Origin: Oceanobacillus oncorhynchi
GTDB taxonomy: Bacteria; Bacillota; Bacilli; Bacillales; Amphibacillaceae
Length of the DNA: 64,000 nucleotides
Reading direction: 5' to 3'
Assembly: GCF_000821065.1 (NCBI RefSeq)
Contig: NZ_CDGG01000001.1
Location: 2,976,001 to 3,040,000, forward strand
The position numbers and the translations under genes were made by a program. Of the stretch, positions 1-8,718 are shown one piece after another. The notes beneath the pieces were generated by a model. It was not told the DNA's origin. It saw nothing but the letters and a program-made list of their open reading frames with translations, and did no database searches. The stretch's first letter is position 1; every line of letters starts with the position of its first letter.

Positions 1-1
1 A

Positions 2-283
2 GCCGACTCAGGCACGTTTGTGCTTGCAATGTTTAGCTCTGAAGGGAATATTAATCCTGATAACAAGATAAAGTTTATCTGGGGATTAGTTATTTTTTGT
101 ATATCAGCCGTATTTATATTAGCTGGAGGCTTAGAAACGATAAAGACAGTAGTCATTGTAGTGTCCACTCCGTTTATTATATTTATGCTATTTATGACAT
201 ATACGATATTAAAAGCATTGAAAAGTGAATTTAAATATTCGAAAGTAAAAAAGGAAGAAGAGGTTAAATCGAAAACCGGATAA
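2..283 (+). CDS. BCCT family betaine/carnitine/choline transporter, C-terminal end (partial)
   Basis: The frame is open from the left edge and begins with ADSGTFVLAMFSSEG, the typical late segment of BCCT-family transporters, which import glycine betaine or related compatible solutes with Na+ or H+. Only the last two membrane helices remain (hydrophobic runs from WGLVIFCISAVFILAGG and from VVIVVSTPFIIFMLFMT), followed by a charged, Lys/Glu-rich cytoplasmic tail typical of osmosensing members. The start lies outside the window. An internal GTG at 20 is not a start. OpuD or BetL type cannot be decided from this fragment. Confidence 0.85.
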   Translation, partial: ADSGTFVLAMFSSEGNINPDNKIKFIWGLVIFCISAVFILAGGLETIKTVVIVVSTPFIIFMLFMTYTILKALKSEFKYSKVKKEEEVKSKTG

Positions 284-469
284 GCAGGATTTCGATATCA
301 TCTCAAGGATAAATAATTCAGTAAAACAGCCTTTCATATATATGGTCAATACGCTGATAAACAGGAGTTGATCAATTCCAGTTTGATATTTGATGTAAAG
401 ATTCAATTAAAATTGTATTTATGTAAAATAAATCAAGGCAGCCTGATCAACTGACATTTCAATGTATAA

Positions 470-508
470 GCAGCATTCGCGGAAAAAAGAGCGCATGCTG
501 CTTTGCTG
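470..508 (+). terminator. Possible terminator of the BCCT gene
   Basis: The arms GCAGCAT and ATGCTGC enclose a loop that contains a second small GCG/CGC pairing, and T-rich DNA follows. It lies about 190 bases past the stop codon, so its role is tentative. Confidence 0.4.
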
Positions 509-568
509 TTTTACGGATAGCTTTTATAGGCAATTTTGTGTCATTTGTTTGTTCTTTCCCGACTATTG

Positions 569-597
569 TTGATTCCCAATTGAAAAACCTTTATAGT
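569..597 (+). promoter_or_regulatory. Sigma-A-type promoter for the TetR gene
   Basis: TTGATT and TATAGT are separated by 17 bases, about 50 bases before the start codon at 646. The fit to the vegetative consensus is good. Confidence 0.5.
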
Positions 598-645
598 AGT
601 AACGTAGTTCTGCATAATTAATAAAGAGTAAGGGAGGGATTCCAA

Positions 646-1308
646 ATGTCAAACAAAGAAATTCAAATGCAGCGCATGTGGCAATATTTCGTAGATGCTA
701 CAGTTGAAATTATTGAGCAAAAGGGCATTGAAAATGTTACTATACGAGAGATTGCTACGAAAGCAGGATATAATAGTGCCACTATCTATAATTATTTTCA
801 GGAAGTTTCTCACCTCATCTTTTTTGCAGCACTGAAATATTTAAATAAATATATTGAAGGTCTTCCTGAATATATGGAAAAGGAAGAAAATCCTTTGGAT
901 AAATACTTATTGAGTTGGGAAAGCTTTTGTAAACATTCTTTTGAAGATCCGGAAATTTATTATGCTATCTTTTTAGCTGATCTGGGAGAAAATCCAGAAG
1001 AATTATTGAAATATTATTATAATGTCTACCAATCAGATTTATACGGAGAGGTTTCAGAAGATATAAAGACTATTATAACGGATTATAACCTTTCATCGAG
1101 AAGCCGAAATGAATTGTATAAGTCTGTTCAGGAAGGTATGCTATCTGAAGAAACAGCTGCTATTATTAACGAGAGAACCGTGCTGGTATGGCAGGGGATG
1201 TTAATCACTGTATTGAATAATCGGCGTCATTTGAATGCGGATGAAGCAGCAGAGAAGACGATGGAACATATAAAAGGAATTGTAAACATCTATACCTTAG
1301 CCAAGTAA
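646..1308 (+). CDS. TetR/AcrR family transcriptional regulator
   Basis: A 220-residue protein of normal length for the family. The helix-turn-helix lies at about residues 25-65 (VTIREIATKAGYNSATIYNYF), the standard TetR DNA-binding signature. The C-terminal ligand domain is not recognisable, so the inducer is unknown. A strong AGGGAGGG site precedes the ATG. The gene stands alone, with its own promoter upstream and a hairpin terminator downstream. No efflux pump or enzyme is directly linked to it, so its target may be elsewhere, or may be the BCCT transporter upstream; that is only a guess. Confidence 0.85.
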   Translation: MSNKEIQMQRMWQYFVDATVEIIEQKGIENVTIREIATKAGYNSATIYNYFQEVSHLIFFAALKYLNKYIEGLPEYMEKEENPLDKYLLSWESFCKHSFEDPEIYYAIFLADLGENPEELLKYYYNVYQSDLYGEVSEDIKTIITDYNLSSRSRNELYKSVQEGMLSEETAAIINERTVLVWQGMLITVLNNRRHLNADEAAEKTMEHIKGIVNIYTLAK

Positions 1309-1314
1309 TGGATT

Positions 1315-1370
1315 CGTTCATTATTTAGATACCTTGCATTAATAGGGTTTAAATAATGAGCGATTTTTTT
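1315..1370 (+). terminator. Terminator of the TetR gene
   Basis: A 13-bp inverted repeat (CGTTCATTATTTA with TAAATAATGAGCG, one G-U pair) is followed by ATTTTTTT. This is a good intrinsic terminator immediately after the stop codon. Confidence 0.75.
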
Positions 1371-1605
1371 GATTTCAAATCCAGAGGACTGGTAAATGAA
1401 TCCATCTTTATTTGCAACACAAACCTCACTTCCTTATAATTATATTACATAAGTCAGCTACAGACGCTTCATAATCATCCAGCTACCAATAAGTATTATC
1501 CGTTTTAATGTTATTTTTTGTATTTTCCTATGCAGTCATTTCTCTATTATGAAAATGGGAAATAACTAGATTAGAAGGATTAATAATTTACCTGGAGGGA
1601 CGTTT

Positions 1606-2112
1606 ATGTCTTTTAACATCATTCAAGGTGATATTACAAAAGTCAATGCAGCTGCTATTGTAAATCCTGCTAACTCTACTTTGCTTGGAGGAGGCGGGGC
1701 TGATGGAGCAATTCACCGGGCGGCAGGACCTGAACTGTATGAGGAATGCCGGAACCTTGGCGGCTGTGAAACAGGTCAAGCGAAAATAACAAAAGGCTAT
1801 CAGCTGCCGGCTGAATATGTTATCCATACTGTCGGACCAGTTTGGCACGGTGGGCAAAGAAATGAAGAAAAGCTATTGGCCGACTGCTACAAGCATTCGC
1901 TTGCTTTAGCGAAGGAGTATCAAATGGAAAGTATTGCTTTTCCGCTTATTTCTTCCGGCGTTTATGGATATCCAAAGGAACAAGCGTTTAACATTGCTGT
2001 CTCAGTCATTCATGACTTTTTATCAGAGAATGAGATGCGTGTGTATCTTATTGCGTATGACGAAGAAGCCTTTACCTTGTTTCAAAAATGGTATGCATCC
2101 ATTGTGGGATAA
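1606..2112 (+). CDS. Macro domain protein, probable O-acetyl-ADP-ribose deacetylase
   Basis: A single macro domain fills all 168 residues. Family hallmarks visible are [17 protein letters not shown] near the N-terminus, the glycine-rich loop [17 protein letters not shown], and the phosphate-binding loop [11 protein letters not shown]. This is the MacroD/YmdB type, which hydrolyses O-acetyl-ADP-ribose and can remove mono-ADP-ribose from proteins. It is cytoplasmic. The start is supported by CTGGAGGGACG about 8 bases upstream. No sirtuin or ADP-ribosyltransferase gene is adjacent, so the local context gives no partner. Confidence 0.92.
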   Translation: MSFNIIQGDITKVNAAAIVNPANSTLLGGGGADGAIHRAAGPELYEECRNLGGCETGQAKITKGYQLPAEYVIHTVGPVWHGGQRNEEKLLADCYKHSLALAKEYQMESIAFPLISSGVYGYPKEQAFNIAVSVIHDFLSENEMRVYLIAYDEEAFTLFQKWYASIVG

Positions 2113-2132
2113 TTCTTATATATAGTACGACA

Positions 2133-2176
2133 GCCCCTGGAATTAGATGGAATCATCTAACTCCAGGGGCGTTTTG
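2133..2176 (+). terminator. Terminator of the macro domain gene
   Basis: GCCCCTGGA...ATTAGATG and CATCTAA...TCCAGGGGC form a long, nearly perfect stem with a four-base loop, followed by GTTTTGTG. Confidence 0.85.
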
Positions 2177-2211
2177 TGTTTGTCGAGGCATTTTATCGTG
2201 ATACTTTGAGA

Positions 2212-2241
2212 TATCACAATTATTTTAAAGTAATTGTGATA
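2212..2241. promoter_or_regulatory. Palindromic operator-like site upstream of the split regulator
   Basis: TATCACAATTA and TAATTGTGATA are perfect 11-bp inverted arms separated by 8 bases, about 50 bases before the regulator start at 2292. The position fits an autoregulatory operator. The binding protein is unknown. Confidence 0.5.
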
Positions 2242-3452
2242 AGATAATAAATAAATTATTTATTTAGACTTTTGGAAAAGTGGTGAAATGAATGGATGAA
2301 AACTTTAAGGATATTCATAAAGCAAAAAAACTGCTGGAAATAAATAAAATGCTGACAAAGTCATTAAAAATAGAAGAAATCCTAAAAAGTGTTATTATAG
2401 CAGCCACGGAGTTAATTGATGTGTCAGGAGTTTTTATTATCTATTTATATGATGAAAAAACGAAAACACTTAAATTTGCTGAAGGGCAGGATGTGAATAA
2501 GGAAGCATTTGAAAAAATTGCATTCGCTCCCGGTGAATCAATTGCTGGCAGGGTGTTTCAAGAAAAAAAGTCAAAACTATTCACTTCGGAAGAAGAAATT
2601 GATGACTATATGAAAAATATGACTGCAAAAAACTATCAATATTATTATAAAGGAATCAAAGAAAGAAAAATAAAAAGCACATTTGTTGTTCCGATTGTAA
2701 ATAAGAACCGCTGCTATGGCATGGTTGTTGTCAATAATTTCAGCCGAAAAAATATATTTACAAAAGAGGATATGCAGGTTATTGAAGTGGTTGCGGATCA
2801 AACGGCTATCGCAATCGATAATTCGAATGTTTACCAGGATTTAAAGGAGAAAAATAATTTACTGAGACAATCGTATGCTATTCATAATCAATTTTATGAA
2901 TTAATTATTGAAGGGCGAGGCATTGAAAATGTCATTTCTTTATTGGAAAAAATTATTGAATCGCCGGTTCAGTTTGATCATGAGATAAAAGAATACGATA
3001 AAGAAAATATTTTTCCTATTGTAAGAGGAAATGAAAGGCTGGGATTATTGAAATTTGAAAAAGCCTTTAATGATTTTTCTTATATGAGCAAAATTGCTAT
3101 TGAACAAGCAAGCCTTCCCATTGCATTAGAATTGGTTAAAAACAATGCGCTTTTTGAAAAAGAAATCCATTTCAGAGAAGAAGTGTTTAATCAGTTAATG
3201 GAAGGAATTTCAGATAGAGATCTGCAGCATGCTTTACAATATGTGAAATGGAAGAAAGATTGGACTGTGCAATGTATGATAATGGAAGGGAAGGATAAAT
3301 CATTATGGCAGCTAGATAAATTAATAGAAAAAGAACGATTTATCCAGTCAATAGAGCGAATTAGTCAGTCACTGGGAATAGACAGTTTAATTTTTACGCG
3401 TACCTTTCAGGTAATTGTTATTGTACCGGAGCCAAAAAAGAATCGTTTATAT

Positions 3453-3461
3453 GAGCTTATT
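3453..3461. repeat. Left copy of the 9-bp target site duplication
   Basis: GAGCTTATT directly before the left IS end. The same nine bases follow the right end at 4876-4884. Confidence 0.95.
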
Positions 3462-4875
3462 CACTAGCGTTGCATAAATATAATAAGAATATTCTGTTAA
3501 ATAGTTCTCAGTAATTTTCGCCAAAAAATCAACAACCTAATAAAGGTGTTTCTGCCCATTTGGTAAATATATACATTTGTGCCAATATTCCTGGTGGTTT
3601 CCTGTTCTCATTTCTTTATCAAGGGACCGTTTTCTTTTCAAAACGACGCAGCCAAAGATAAGCCGGTTTCCATATAGCTGCCTTTAACCAGCGAACAATA
3701 CGGAGTAATTTCTTCTCACTCTGTGTTTCTAATTGAATGAGTACATGTAAACAATAGGTGATAAGTGCCAAATAGATTTGATTTTGTAAAGCTGTTTCAC
3801 TCATTCCAAAAAAGTGTTTGATTTTCACGTGCTGTTTCAACCATTTAAAAAACAGCTCTATTGACCAGCGTGAACGATAAATGTTGCTTATTTCCTCGGA
3901 TTCTAAATCAAATCGATTGGTAATTAATCGTAATTGATTTCCTTTTGTATCGGTTACTTCGAGGAGACGAAACACATTTTCACAACGCTTTTGCGTGGAT
4001 CCGATATAAACCATTTGATCGGATAACACGTTGGAGTTGGAAGGAACAGAAAAAGCGTAAACCTTCCGTGTGACAGAATTTTTCTTAAGTCTGGATACGA
4101 AAAAGTAACCATCGTCTGTCATTCGGTCAAAGCGCTCGTAATCCATATAGCCACGATCAAAGACATACATGGCTTCCTTATCATCCACCAGTATTTCCAA
4201 TTGATTGCGGTCATGTTCCTTCGCTGGTGTTATCGCAGCTTTTTCCGGATAAACCGTATCCTGGTTCATAAAAACCAATCGCAAATGTAACTTAACCCCC
4301 GCTTTGGTTTTTCGAAACTTAGCCCACTTATAACGGGTGAGGTTAAGGGGCAGCGTACTGGAATCAATAATCTTTAAAGGGAGTCCTTTCATGGCTTTGT
4401 TTTCATAGCTTTTGATCTGGTAAACCAAATCTAAAAATAGGGTCGCTAAGATAGAAGGATTGATTTCATTATTTTTACGGGAAAGCTGGGAAGCACTAAT
4501 GCTTTCTATTCCGCTCGCTTTCTGAAAATCAGCATCTAAAAGTGCATCGCTTAGAGCTTGGAGTCCTTCTGTTTCATGAACCTGCGCATAAAGCATCAAC
4601 TTCAAATAGGCTTCTGTCGTCAGTTTTTTTGTATAGGTATCTTGTTGATGAATCGTTACTTGTTCGCAAAGTTTTTTGAAATTTATTGGTGCAATCCATT
4701 TACCAAATGCATTTTTTCGTGTATTCTTGTCCATAAGTGGTTTCCTTTATATTGGATTTGGACAGAAATTCACCTGACCAATTCATTATAAAGGATTTTT
4801 TTATGGCTTAAAACAGGAAAAACCGAAAATTAGGATTATTCCGTATTATTAGACATAATTAATGCAACGCTAGTG
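3462..4875 (-). mobile_element. IS4-family insertion sequence, complete
   Basis: A 1414-bp element bounded by inverted repeats: both ends read inward as CACTAGCGTTGCAT, with weaker similarity continuing. It is flanked by a direct 9-bp duplication, GAGCTTATT, at 3453-3461 and 4876-4884, typical of IS4-family insertion. It carries one transposase gene on the minus strand. The intact ends and exact duplication point to a recent insertion, and the element may still be active. Confidence 0.95.
3619..4734 (-). CDS. IS4 family transposase
   Basis: A 371-residue DDE transposase. The first acidic residue is probably in KIIDSSTLPL, the second in YVFDRGYMDY, and the third in the family motif YRSRWSIELFFKWLK, which matches the IS4 Y-(2)-R-(3)-E-(6)-K signature. 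The N-terminal region holds the DUF4372-like segment common in this subgroup. The length is full and the frame intact, so the protein is probably functional. It is transcribed against the interrupted gene and starts at an ATG preceded by AAAGGAAACC. Confidence 0.93.
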   Translation of the reverse strand: MDKNTRKNAFGKWIAPINFKKLCEQVTIHQQDTYTKKLTTEAYLKLMLYAQVHETEGLQALSDALLDADFQKASGIESISASQLSRKNNEINPSILATLFLDLVYQIKSYENKAMKGLPLKIIDSSTLPLNLTRYKWAKFRKTKAGVKLHLRLVFMNQDTVYPEKAAITPAKEHDRNQLEILVDDKEAMYVFDRGYMDYERFDRMTDDGYFFVSRLKKNSVTRKVYAFSVPSNSNVLSDQMVYIGSTQKRCENVFRLLEVTDTKGNQLRLITNRFDLESEEISNIYRSRWSIELFFKWLKQHVKIKHFFGMSETALQNQIYLALITYCLHVLIQLETQSEKKLLRIVRWLKAAIWKPAYLWLRRFEKKTVP

Positions 4876-4884
4876 GAGCTTATT
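4876..4884. repeat. Right copy of the 9-bp target site duplication
   Basis: GAGCTTATT directly after the right IS end. It encodes the residues E-L-I in both halves of the split regulator. Confidence 0.95.
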
Positions 4885-5364
4885 AAACAAATAAAAAAAT
4901 ATTGGAATAACATGGAGGTTATTTATGGTATTGGCAGAGAAACGAATATAAAGGAACTGTCTGTTTCCTATCAGGAAGCTATTCGCTCCATTGGATATGC
5001 CAAACATCACCAGATGGAGATAGTTGAATATGCTATGCTGGGAGTTGAGAGGCTTTTATATGAAGTAGACGAGGATGTTCTGAAAATGTTTATGCATGAT
5101 AAGCTGCAGCATTTATATTCACTGGATGAAAGCTTTATTGAAACACTTCAAGTATTTATCCATTTAAATAAAAATCATAAACTAACTGCTGAGCATTTGC
5201 ATATACATGCCAATACACTTTACTATCGTTTACGAAAAATAGAGGAAGCATTAGACATTCAATTTGATGATGAGAAGGATTGGATTGATTTCGTGATAGC
5301 CTTTCGTCTATATGTGGCGAGCATCAAAAAAGATGGGTAATCTTTGTTGCTCGCCCTATTTAAT

Positions 5365-5378
5365 TTTAAGCGCTTTCA
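5365..5378. promoter_or_regulatory. Candidate cre (CcpA) site before the aldehyde dehydrogenase gene
   Basis: TTTAAGCGCTTTCA matches the symmetrical cre consensus TGAAAGCGCTTTCA at 12 of 14 positions, about 45 bases before the start codon. It suggests carbon catabolite repression of the 5.4-9.2 kb operon. Confidence 0.5.
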
Positions 5379-5423
5379 TTTTAAGATGAAATATATCAAG
5401 TATTCAAAGGAGGCTACTTAGAA

Positions 5424-6875
5424 ATGAGCAATACGTATTTTAATTTTATAAATGGGGAATGGGTTCCATCAAAAACAAATGAAACATACGCAAGCATAAA
5501 TCCTGCAAAAACAGATGAAATAGTAGGCTTTTTCCAACAATCTAATGAGGAAGATGTCGAGTTAGCTATACAAGCTTCTGAAAACGCTTTTTTAAAATGG
5601 TCGCGCACAGCAGCTCCGAAAAGAGGGGATGTCATTTTCAATTTGATTCAGCTTCTTGAAAGCAATAAGGAAGAATTGGCTGTCATTATTACAAAAGAAG
5701 TTGGCAAATCACTCCGGGAGGCACATGGAGAAGTACGTAAAACGATTGAGGCGATGAAGCAATTTAGCGGAGAAGCAACCAGACTGACAGGTGAAACCAT
5801 ACCTTCTCAAGATAATGGTATCTTCGGCTATACTATTCGAGAACCACTCGGGGTGGTTGGTGTAATAGCTCCTTATAATTTTCCGTTAGGTATCGGGATT
5901 TGGAAAATAGCTCCGGCAATTATCGCAGGAAACACCGTAGTCTTTAAGCCTGCAAGCAATACGTCGCTAATTAGTGTGAAAATCATGGAATTATTTGAAG
6001 AGGCTGGGGTACCTGCTGGAGTTATTAATATGGTAACGGGGCCTGGCGGCGTGATTGGGAGCGCTATTGGAAATCATCCGAAAATCAAAGCTGTATCGTT
6101 TACAGGGTCAACGGATGTAGGATTGGCGCTTGGAAAAGCTGTAACGACTCGCGGAGCAAAAATGCAGGCTGAAATGGGCGGAAAAAATCCATCTATTATT
6201 CTTGAAGATGCCAATATTGACGAAACGGTTGAAAATCTGGTGATTAGCGGGTTTTTAGATAATGGACAGCGTTGTACAGGGACCAGCCGTGTGATTGTAT
6301 TAAAGTCTATCGCAAAAGAATTAATTGAAAAATTAGTAAAACGGGCAGAAAAATTAGTTATTGCTGATGGATTTACAGAGAACGTAGATAATGGCCCGGT
6401 AATTGATGAAGGACAGTTAAACACCTATTTACATTATGTTCACTCTGCTATAGATGAAGGAGCCACATTGGAATATGGAGGAAAGCGTTTGACAGACGAC
6501 GGAAAGGACAAAGGATATTTTGTCTTGCCGACCATATTCAGTAATGTAACAAAGGAAATGACGATTAACCGGGAAGAAATTTTTGGTCCGGTAATGGGAA
6601 TTACAATAGTAGATACGTATGAGGAAGCAATTGAGCTGGCGAATGATAATGAATTTGGGCTTTCGTCAACGATATATACCAATGATATGAATAAAGCGTT
6701 TCATTTTATTCGTGAAATTGAATCGGGGGTTACACATGTGAATATACCGTCTAATTATTTTGAAAATCAATATCCATTTGGCGGCAAAAAAGCATCCAGC
6801 ATTGGTCCTCGTGAACAAGGGTCAACAGCATTAGATTTTTGGACAGAGTATAAAACTGTTTATATTAAAGCATAA
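5424..6875 (+). CDS. NAD(P)-dependent aldehyde dehydrogenase (YcbD/semialdehyde dehydrogenase-like)
   Basis: Full-length ALDH of 483 residues that oxidises an aldehyde or semialdehyde to the acid. Visible landmarks are the Asn loop APYNFPLGI, the cofactor loop VVFKPASNTS, the Rossmann turn SFTGSTDVG, the general base region EMGGKNPS, and the catalytic cysteine in NGQRCTGTSR. EIFGPVMGI also matches the family. It is closest in character to the alpha-ketoglutaric or succinic semialdehyde group (YcbD, GabD), but the substrate cannot be fixed from sequence. AAAGGAGGC precedes the ATG. It sits between the split regulator and the hydroxyacid dehydrogenase, so it probably acts in the same degradation route. 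Confidence 0.88.
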   Translation: MSNTYFNFINGEWVPSKTNETYASINPAKTDEIVGFFQQSNEEDVELAIQASENAFLKWSRTAAPKRGDVIFNLIQLLESNKEELAVIITKEVGKSLREAHGEVRKTIEAMKQFSGEATRLTGETIPSQDNGIFGYTIREPLGVVGVIAPYNFPLGIGIWKIAPAIIAGNTVVFKPASNTSLISVKIMELFEEAGVPAGVINMVTGPGGVIGSAIGNHPKIKAVSFTGSTDVGLALGKAVTTRGAKMQAEMGGKNPSIILEDANIDETVENLVISGFLDNGQRCTGTSRVIVLKSIAKELIEKLVKRAEKLVIADGFTENVDNGPVIDEGQLNTYLHYVHSAIDEGATLEYGGKRLTDDGKDKGYFVLPTIFSNVTKEMTINREEIFGPVMGITIVDTYEEAIELANDNEFGLSSTIYTNDMNKAFHFIREIESGVTHVNIPSNYFENQYPFGGKKASSIGPREQGSTALDFWTEYKTVYIKA

Positions 6876-6886
6876 AAAGATAATAA

Positions 6887-6949
6887 ACAGACGGCTCATA
6901 TCCTGGAATGCACATCTATATTCTAATAAACCTGATATTCGCCGTCTGT
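6887..6949 (+). terminator. Inverted repeat after the aldehyde dehydrogenase gene
   Basis: ACAGACGGC pairs with GCCGTCTGT across a 45-base loop, followed by CTATTATTT. This may be a weak terminator or an mRNA-processing hairpin between the two operon genes. Confidence 0.45.
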
Positions 6950-6989
6950 CTATTATTTAAATGAAGTCAACCAGGAAAGGGAGAGTTTC

Positions 6990-7889
6990 GTGAAAAATAT
7001 AGGAATCGTCGGATGCGGATTAATGGGAGCTGGAATTGCTTCCAATTTATTAAAAAAAGATTATCATGTACATGTTTTTGATATTAATGATGAACTTGTA
7101 CAGGCATTGACGGATAAAGGAGCCATTGGTGCTGAAAATGTTAGAACATTAGCAAAATTGGTTGATGTTATAATTTTATCCCTGCCGTCTCCTTCCGTTA
7201 TTCAGCAATTAATGACAGATCAAGAGCAGGGAGCATTTTCTGTGATGAAGAAAGGGGCTTATATCTTAGATATGAGCACAAATGATGTAGCAATTACAAG
7301 ACAATTGCATGAAATCGCTAAAACATATGAAATAGAATATTTTGATTGCCCATTAAGCGGCGGTCCGGAAGGTGCTCATAATGGTACGCTGACGATTATG
7401 GCCGGAGGAAGCGAACAAGCTTTTCCAGAGGTATTACCTGTTTTAGAAGCGGTGGGGGAGAATATCGAATACGTAGGGGAAAGCGGTGCAGGACAAATTG
7501 TGAAATTGTGTCATAACATGGTGGTTGGAGGAGTAATCACCTTGTTGAGTGAAGCACTTATTACTGGTGAAAAGGCGGGTGTTTCCAAGGAGAAAATTGC
7601 TTCTATTTTACAAAATGGATCTGCGCAAACACGTGTAATGGATGTTTTTGGAGCAAATATGTTAAAAGACACATTTAATGATGTGAAATTTTCATTAGCG
7701 AATATGATGAAAGATATGAATTTATACCGGGACCTTGCTGAAGGTCAGCAAATCCCGACGGTCTCCAGTCAATCCGCACACCAATTATTTCAAATCGCCA
7801 GTTATAACGGGAAGAATCATAAAGATTCTACAGCTGTCTATGAAATGATTGGTCAATTAAGACAAGTAGAATTGCTGAATAAAAATTAA
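6990..7889 (+). CDS. NAD(P)-dependent beta-hydroxyacid dehydrogenase (3-hydroxyisobutyrate / tartronate semialdehyde reductase family)
   Basis: A 299-residue member of the HIBADH family. The N-terminal Rossmann fold is shown by GIVGCGLMGAGIASNLLKK, the substrate loop by DCPLSGGPEGAHNGTL, and the catalytic lysine by GAGQIVKLCHNMVVGG. Such enzymes interconvert 3-hydroxyacids and semialdehydes, such as 3-hydroxyisobutyrate or glycerate. The start is GTG, preceded by AGGAAAGGGAGAG. With an aldehyde dehydrogenase upstream, a two-step alcohol-to-semialdehyde-to-acid oxidation is plausible (inference). The gene is followed after 15 bases by the DUF3100 membrane protein. Confidence 0.88.
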   Translation: MKNIGIVGCGLMGAGIASNLLKKDYHVHVFDINDELVQALTDKGAIGAENVRTLAKLVDVIILSLPSPSVIQQLMTDQEQGAFSVMKKGAYILDMSTNDVAITRQLHEIAKTYEIEYFDCPLSGGPEGAHNGTLTIMAGGSEQAFPEVLPVLEAVGENIEYVGESGAGQIVKLCHNMVVGGVITLLSEALITGEKAGVSKEKIASILQNGSAQTRVMDVFGANMLKDTFNDVKFSLANMMKDMNLYRDLAEGQQIPTVSSQSAHQLFQIASYNGKNHKDSTAVYEMIGQLRQVELLNKN

Positions 7890-7904
7890 AAGGAGGGTTC
7901 CAAA

Positions 7905-8705
7905 ATGAGTAAAAAATCCAGTACAGTTATGGGGTTATGGAAGGATTGGCGTTTGCATGCTATCGTACTTGTCATTGTTTTGATAACAGAAGCAATTGGA
8001 CAATTTAGTATCACGGTCGGTCCCGGAGTAATTTTACTTTTACCTATGCTATATGCCTTAATTATCGGGCTGGTTTTATTTTTTACCCCATTGGTTAAAG
8101 AAGAGCAATCAAAAAATGCAGAGCCTATTATTGTGCTCGGAGTTGCTTTATTATTAGCAAAAATCGGAGTTATCATTGGCCCATCTTTACCGGAAGTAAT
8201 TGCTGCAGGTCCGGCATTGCTTTTGCAAGAACTTGGTAATTTAGGGACAATACTATTTGCTCTCCCTGTTGCAATTTGGCTGGGGTTGAAACGAGAAGCT
8301 GTTGGAATGACTCATTCGATTGGGAGAGAGCCAAATGTAGGGCTGATCATGGATAAATTTGGAGTTAATTCTCCGGAAGGCCGCGGTGTTATGGCAATGT
8401 ATATTTTTGGAACGGTTTTTGGAGCCGTATTCTTGGGGCTGATTTCCGGTCTTCTTGCAACGATTACTCCGTTAAATCCGCTTTCTTTTGCCATGGCCTC
8501 AGGAGTAGGAAGCGGCAGTATGATGGCAGCAGCCAGCGGTTCGCTCGTAGCTGCATTTCCAGATTTAGAGACCCAAATTGTCGCATTTGCTGGAGCAAGT
8601 AATTTATTATCACTTTCAACTGGACTATGGGTCAGCCTGTTTATTGGTTTGCCGCTGACAGAAAAAATATACCGTGTGATGACTCGAAGCAGATCGTCTA
8701 AATGA
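7905..8705 (+). CDS. DUF3100 domain membrane protein, probable transporter subunit
   Basis: A 266-residue, strongly hydrophobic protein with about eight membrane segments. I recognise it as DUF3100 from its overall pattern (the ITEAIGQ region, HSIGREPNVGLIMDKFGVNSPEGRG and the late ASGVGSGSMMAAASG loop). The small-residue loop GVGSGSMMAAASGSLVAAFPD resembles substrate-binding re-entrant loops in secondary carriers. No biochemical role is established as far as I know. It is translated from AAGGAGGG and followed, 13 bases later, by a second small membrane protein. A role as a two-part importer for the acid processed by the upstream dehydrogenases is inferred. Confidence 0.75.
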   Translation: MSKKSSTVMGLWKDWRLHAIVLVIVLITEAIGQFSITVGPGVILLLPMLYALIIGLVLFFTPLVKEEQSKNAEPIIVLGVALLLAKIGVIIGPSLPEVIAAGPALLLQELGNLGTILFALPVAIWLGLKREAVGMTHSIGREPNVGLIMDKFGVNSPEGRGVMAMYIFGTVFGAVFLGLISGLLATITPLNPLSFAMASGVGSGSMMAAASGSLVAAFPDLETQIVAFAGASNLLSLSTGLWVSLFIGLPLTEKIYRVMTRSRSSK

Positions 8706-8718
8706 TAAGGAGGGCTTA

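Larger units (their letters stand above)
2292..5340 (+). pseudogene. GAF/CdaR-PucR type transcriptional regulator, split by an insertion sequence
   Basis: The 5' part (2292-3461) encodes 390 residues: a GAF sensory domain at about 20-180, then a coiled segment and the middle domain of CdaR/PucR regulators. The 3' part resumes at 4885 and encodes the C-terminal PucR helix-turn-helix (HKLTAEHLHIHANTLYYRLRKIEEAL). The two parts are in the same frame. Removing the IS and one copy of the 9-bp duplication restores a continuous frame of about 541 residues, the usual size. As it stands, the upstream part ends after ELIH and lacks the DNA-binding domain. The downstream part could only be translated from a GTG inside the IS end (4873). 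The gene lies directly before the aldehyde dehydrogenase operon and was probably its regulator (inference). Confidence 0.9.

Noticed and set aside
4873..5340. Independent 155-codon regulator gene
   Set aside because: Its GTG start is part of the IS end. It is the 3' half of the interrupted regulator, not a separate gene.
6074..6424. 116-codon minus-strand frame inside the aldehyde dehydrogenase gene
   Set aside because: Antisense frame without start signal; the plus-strand gene is certain.
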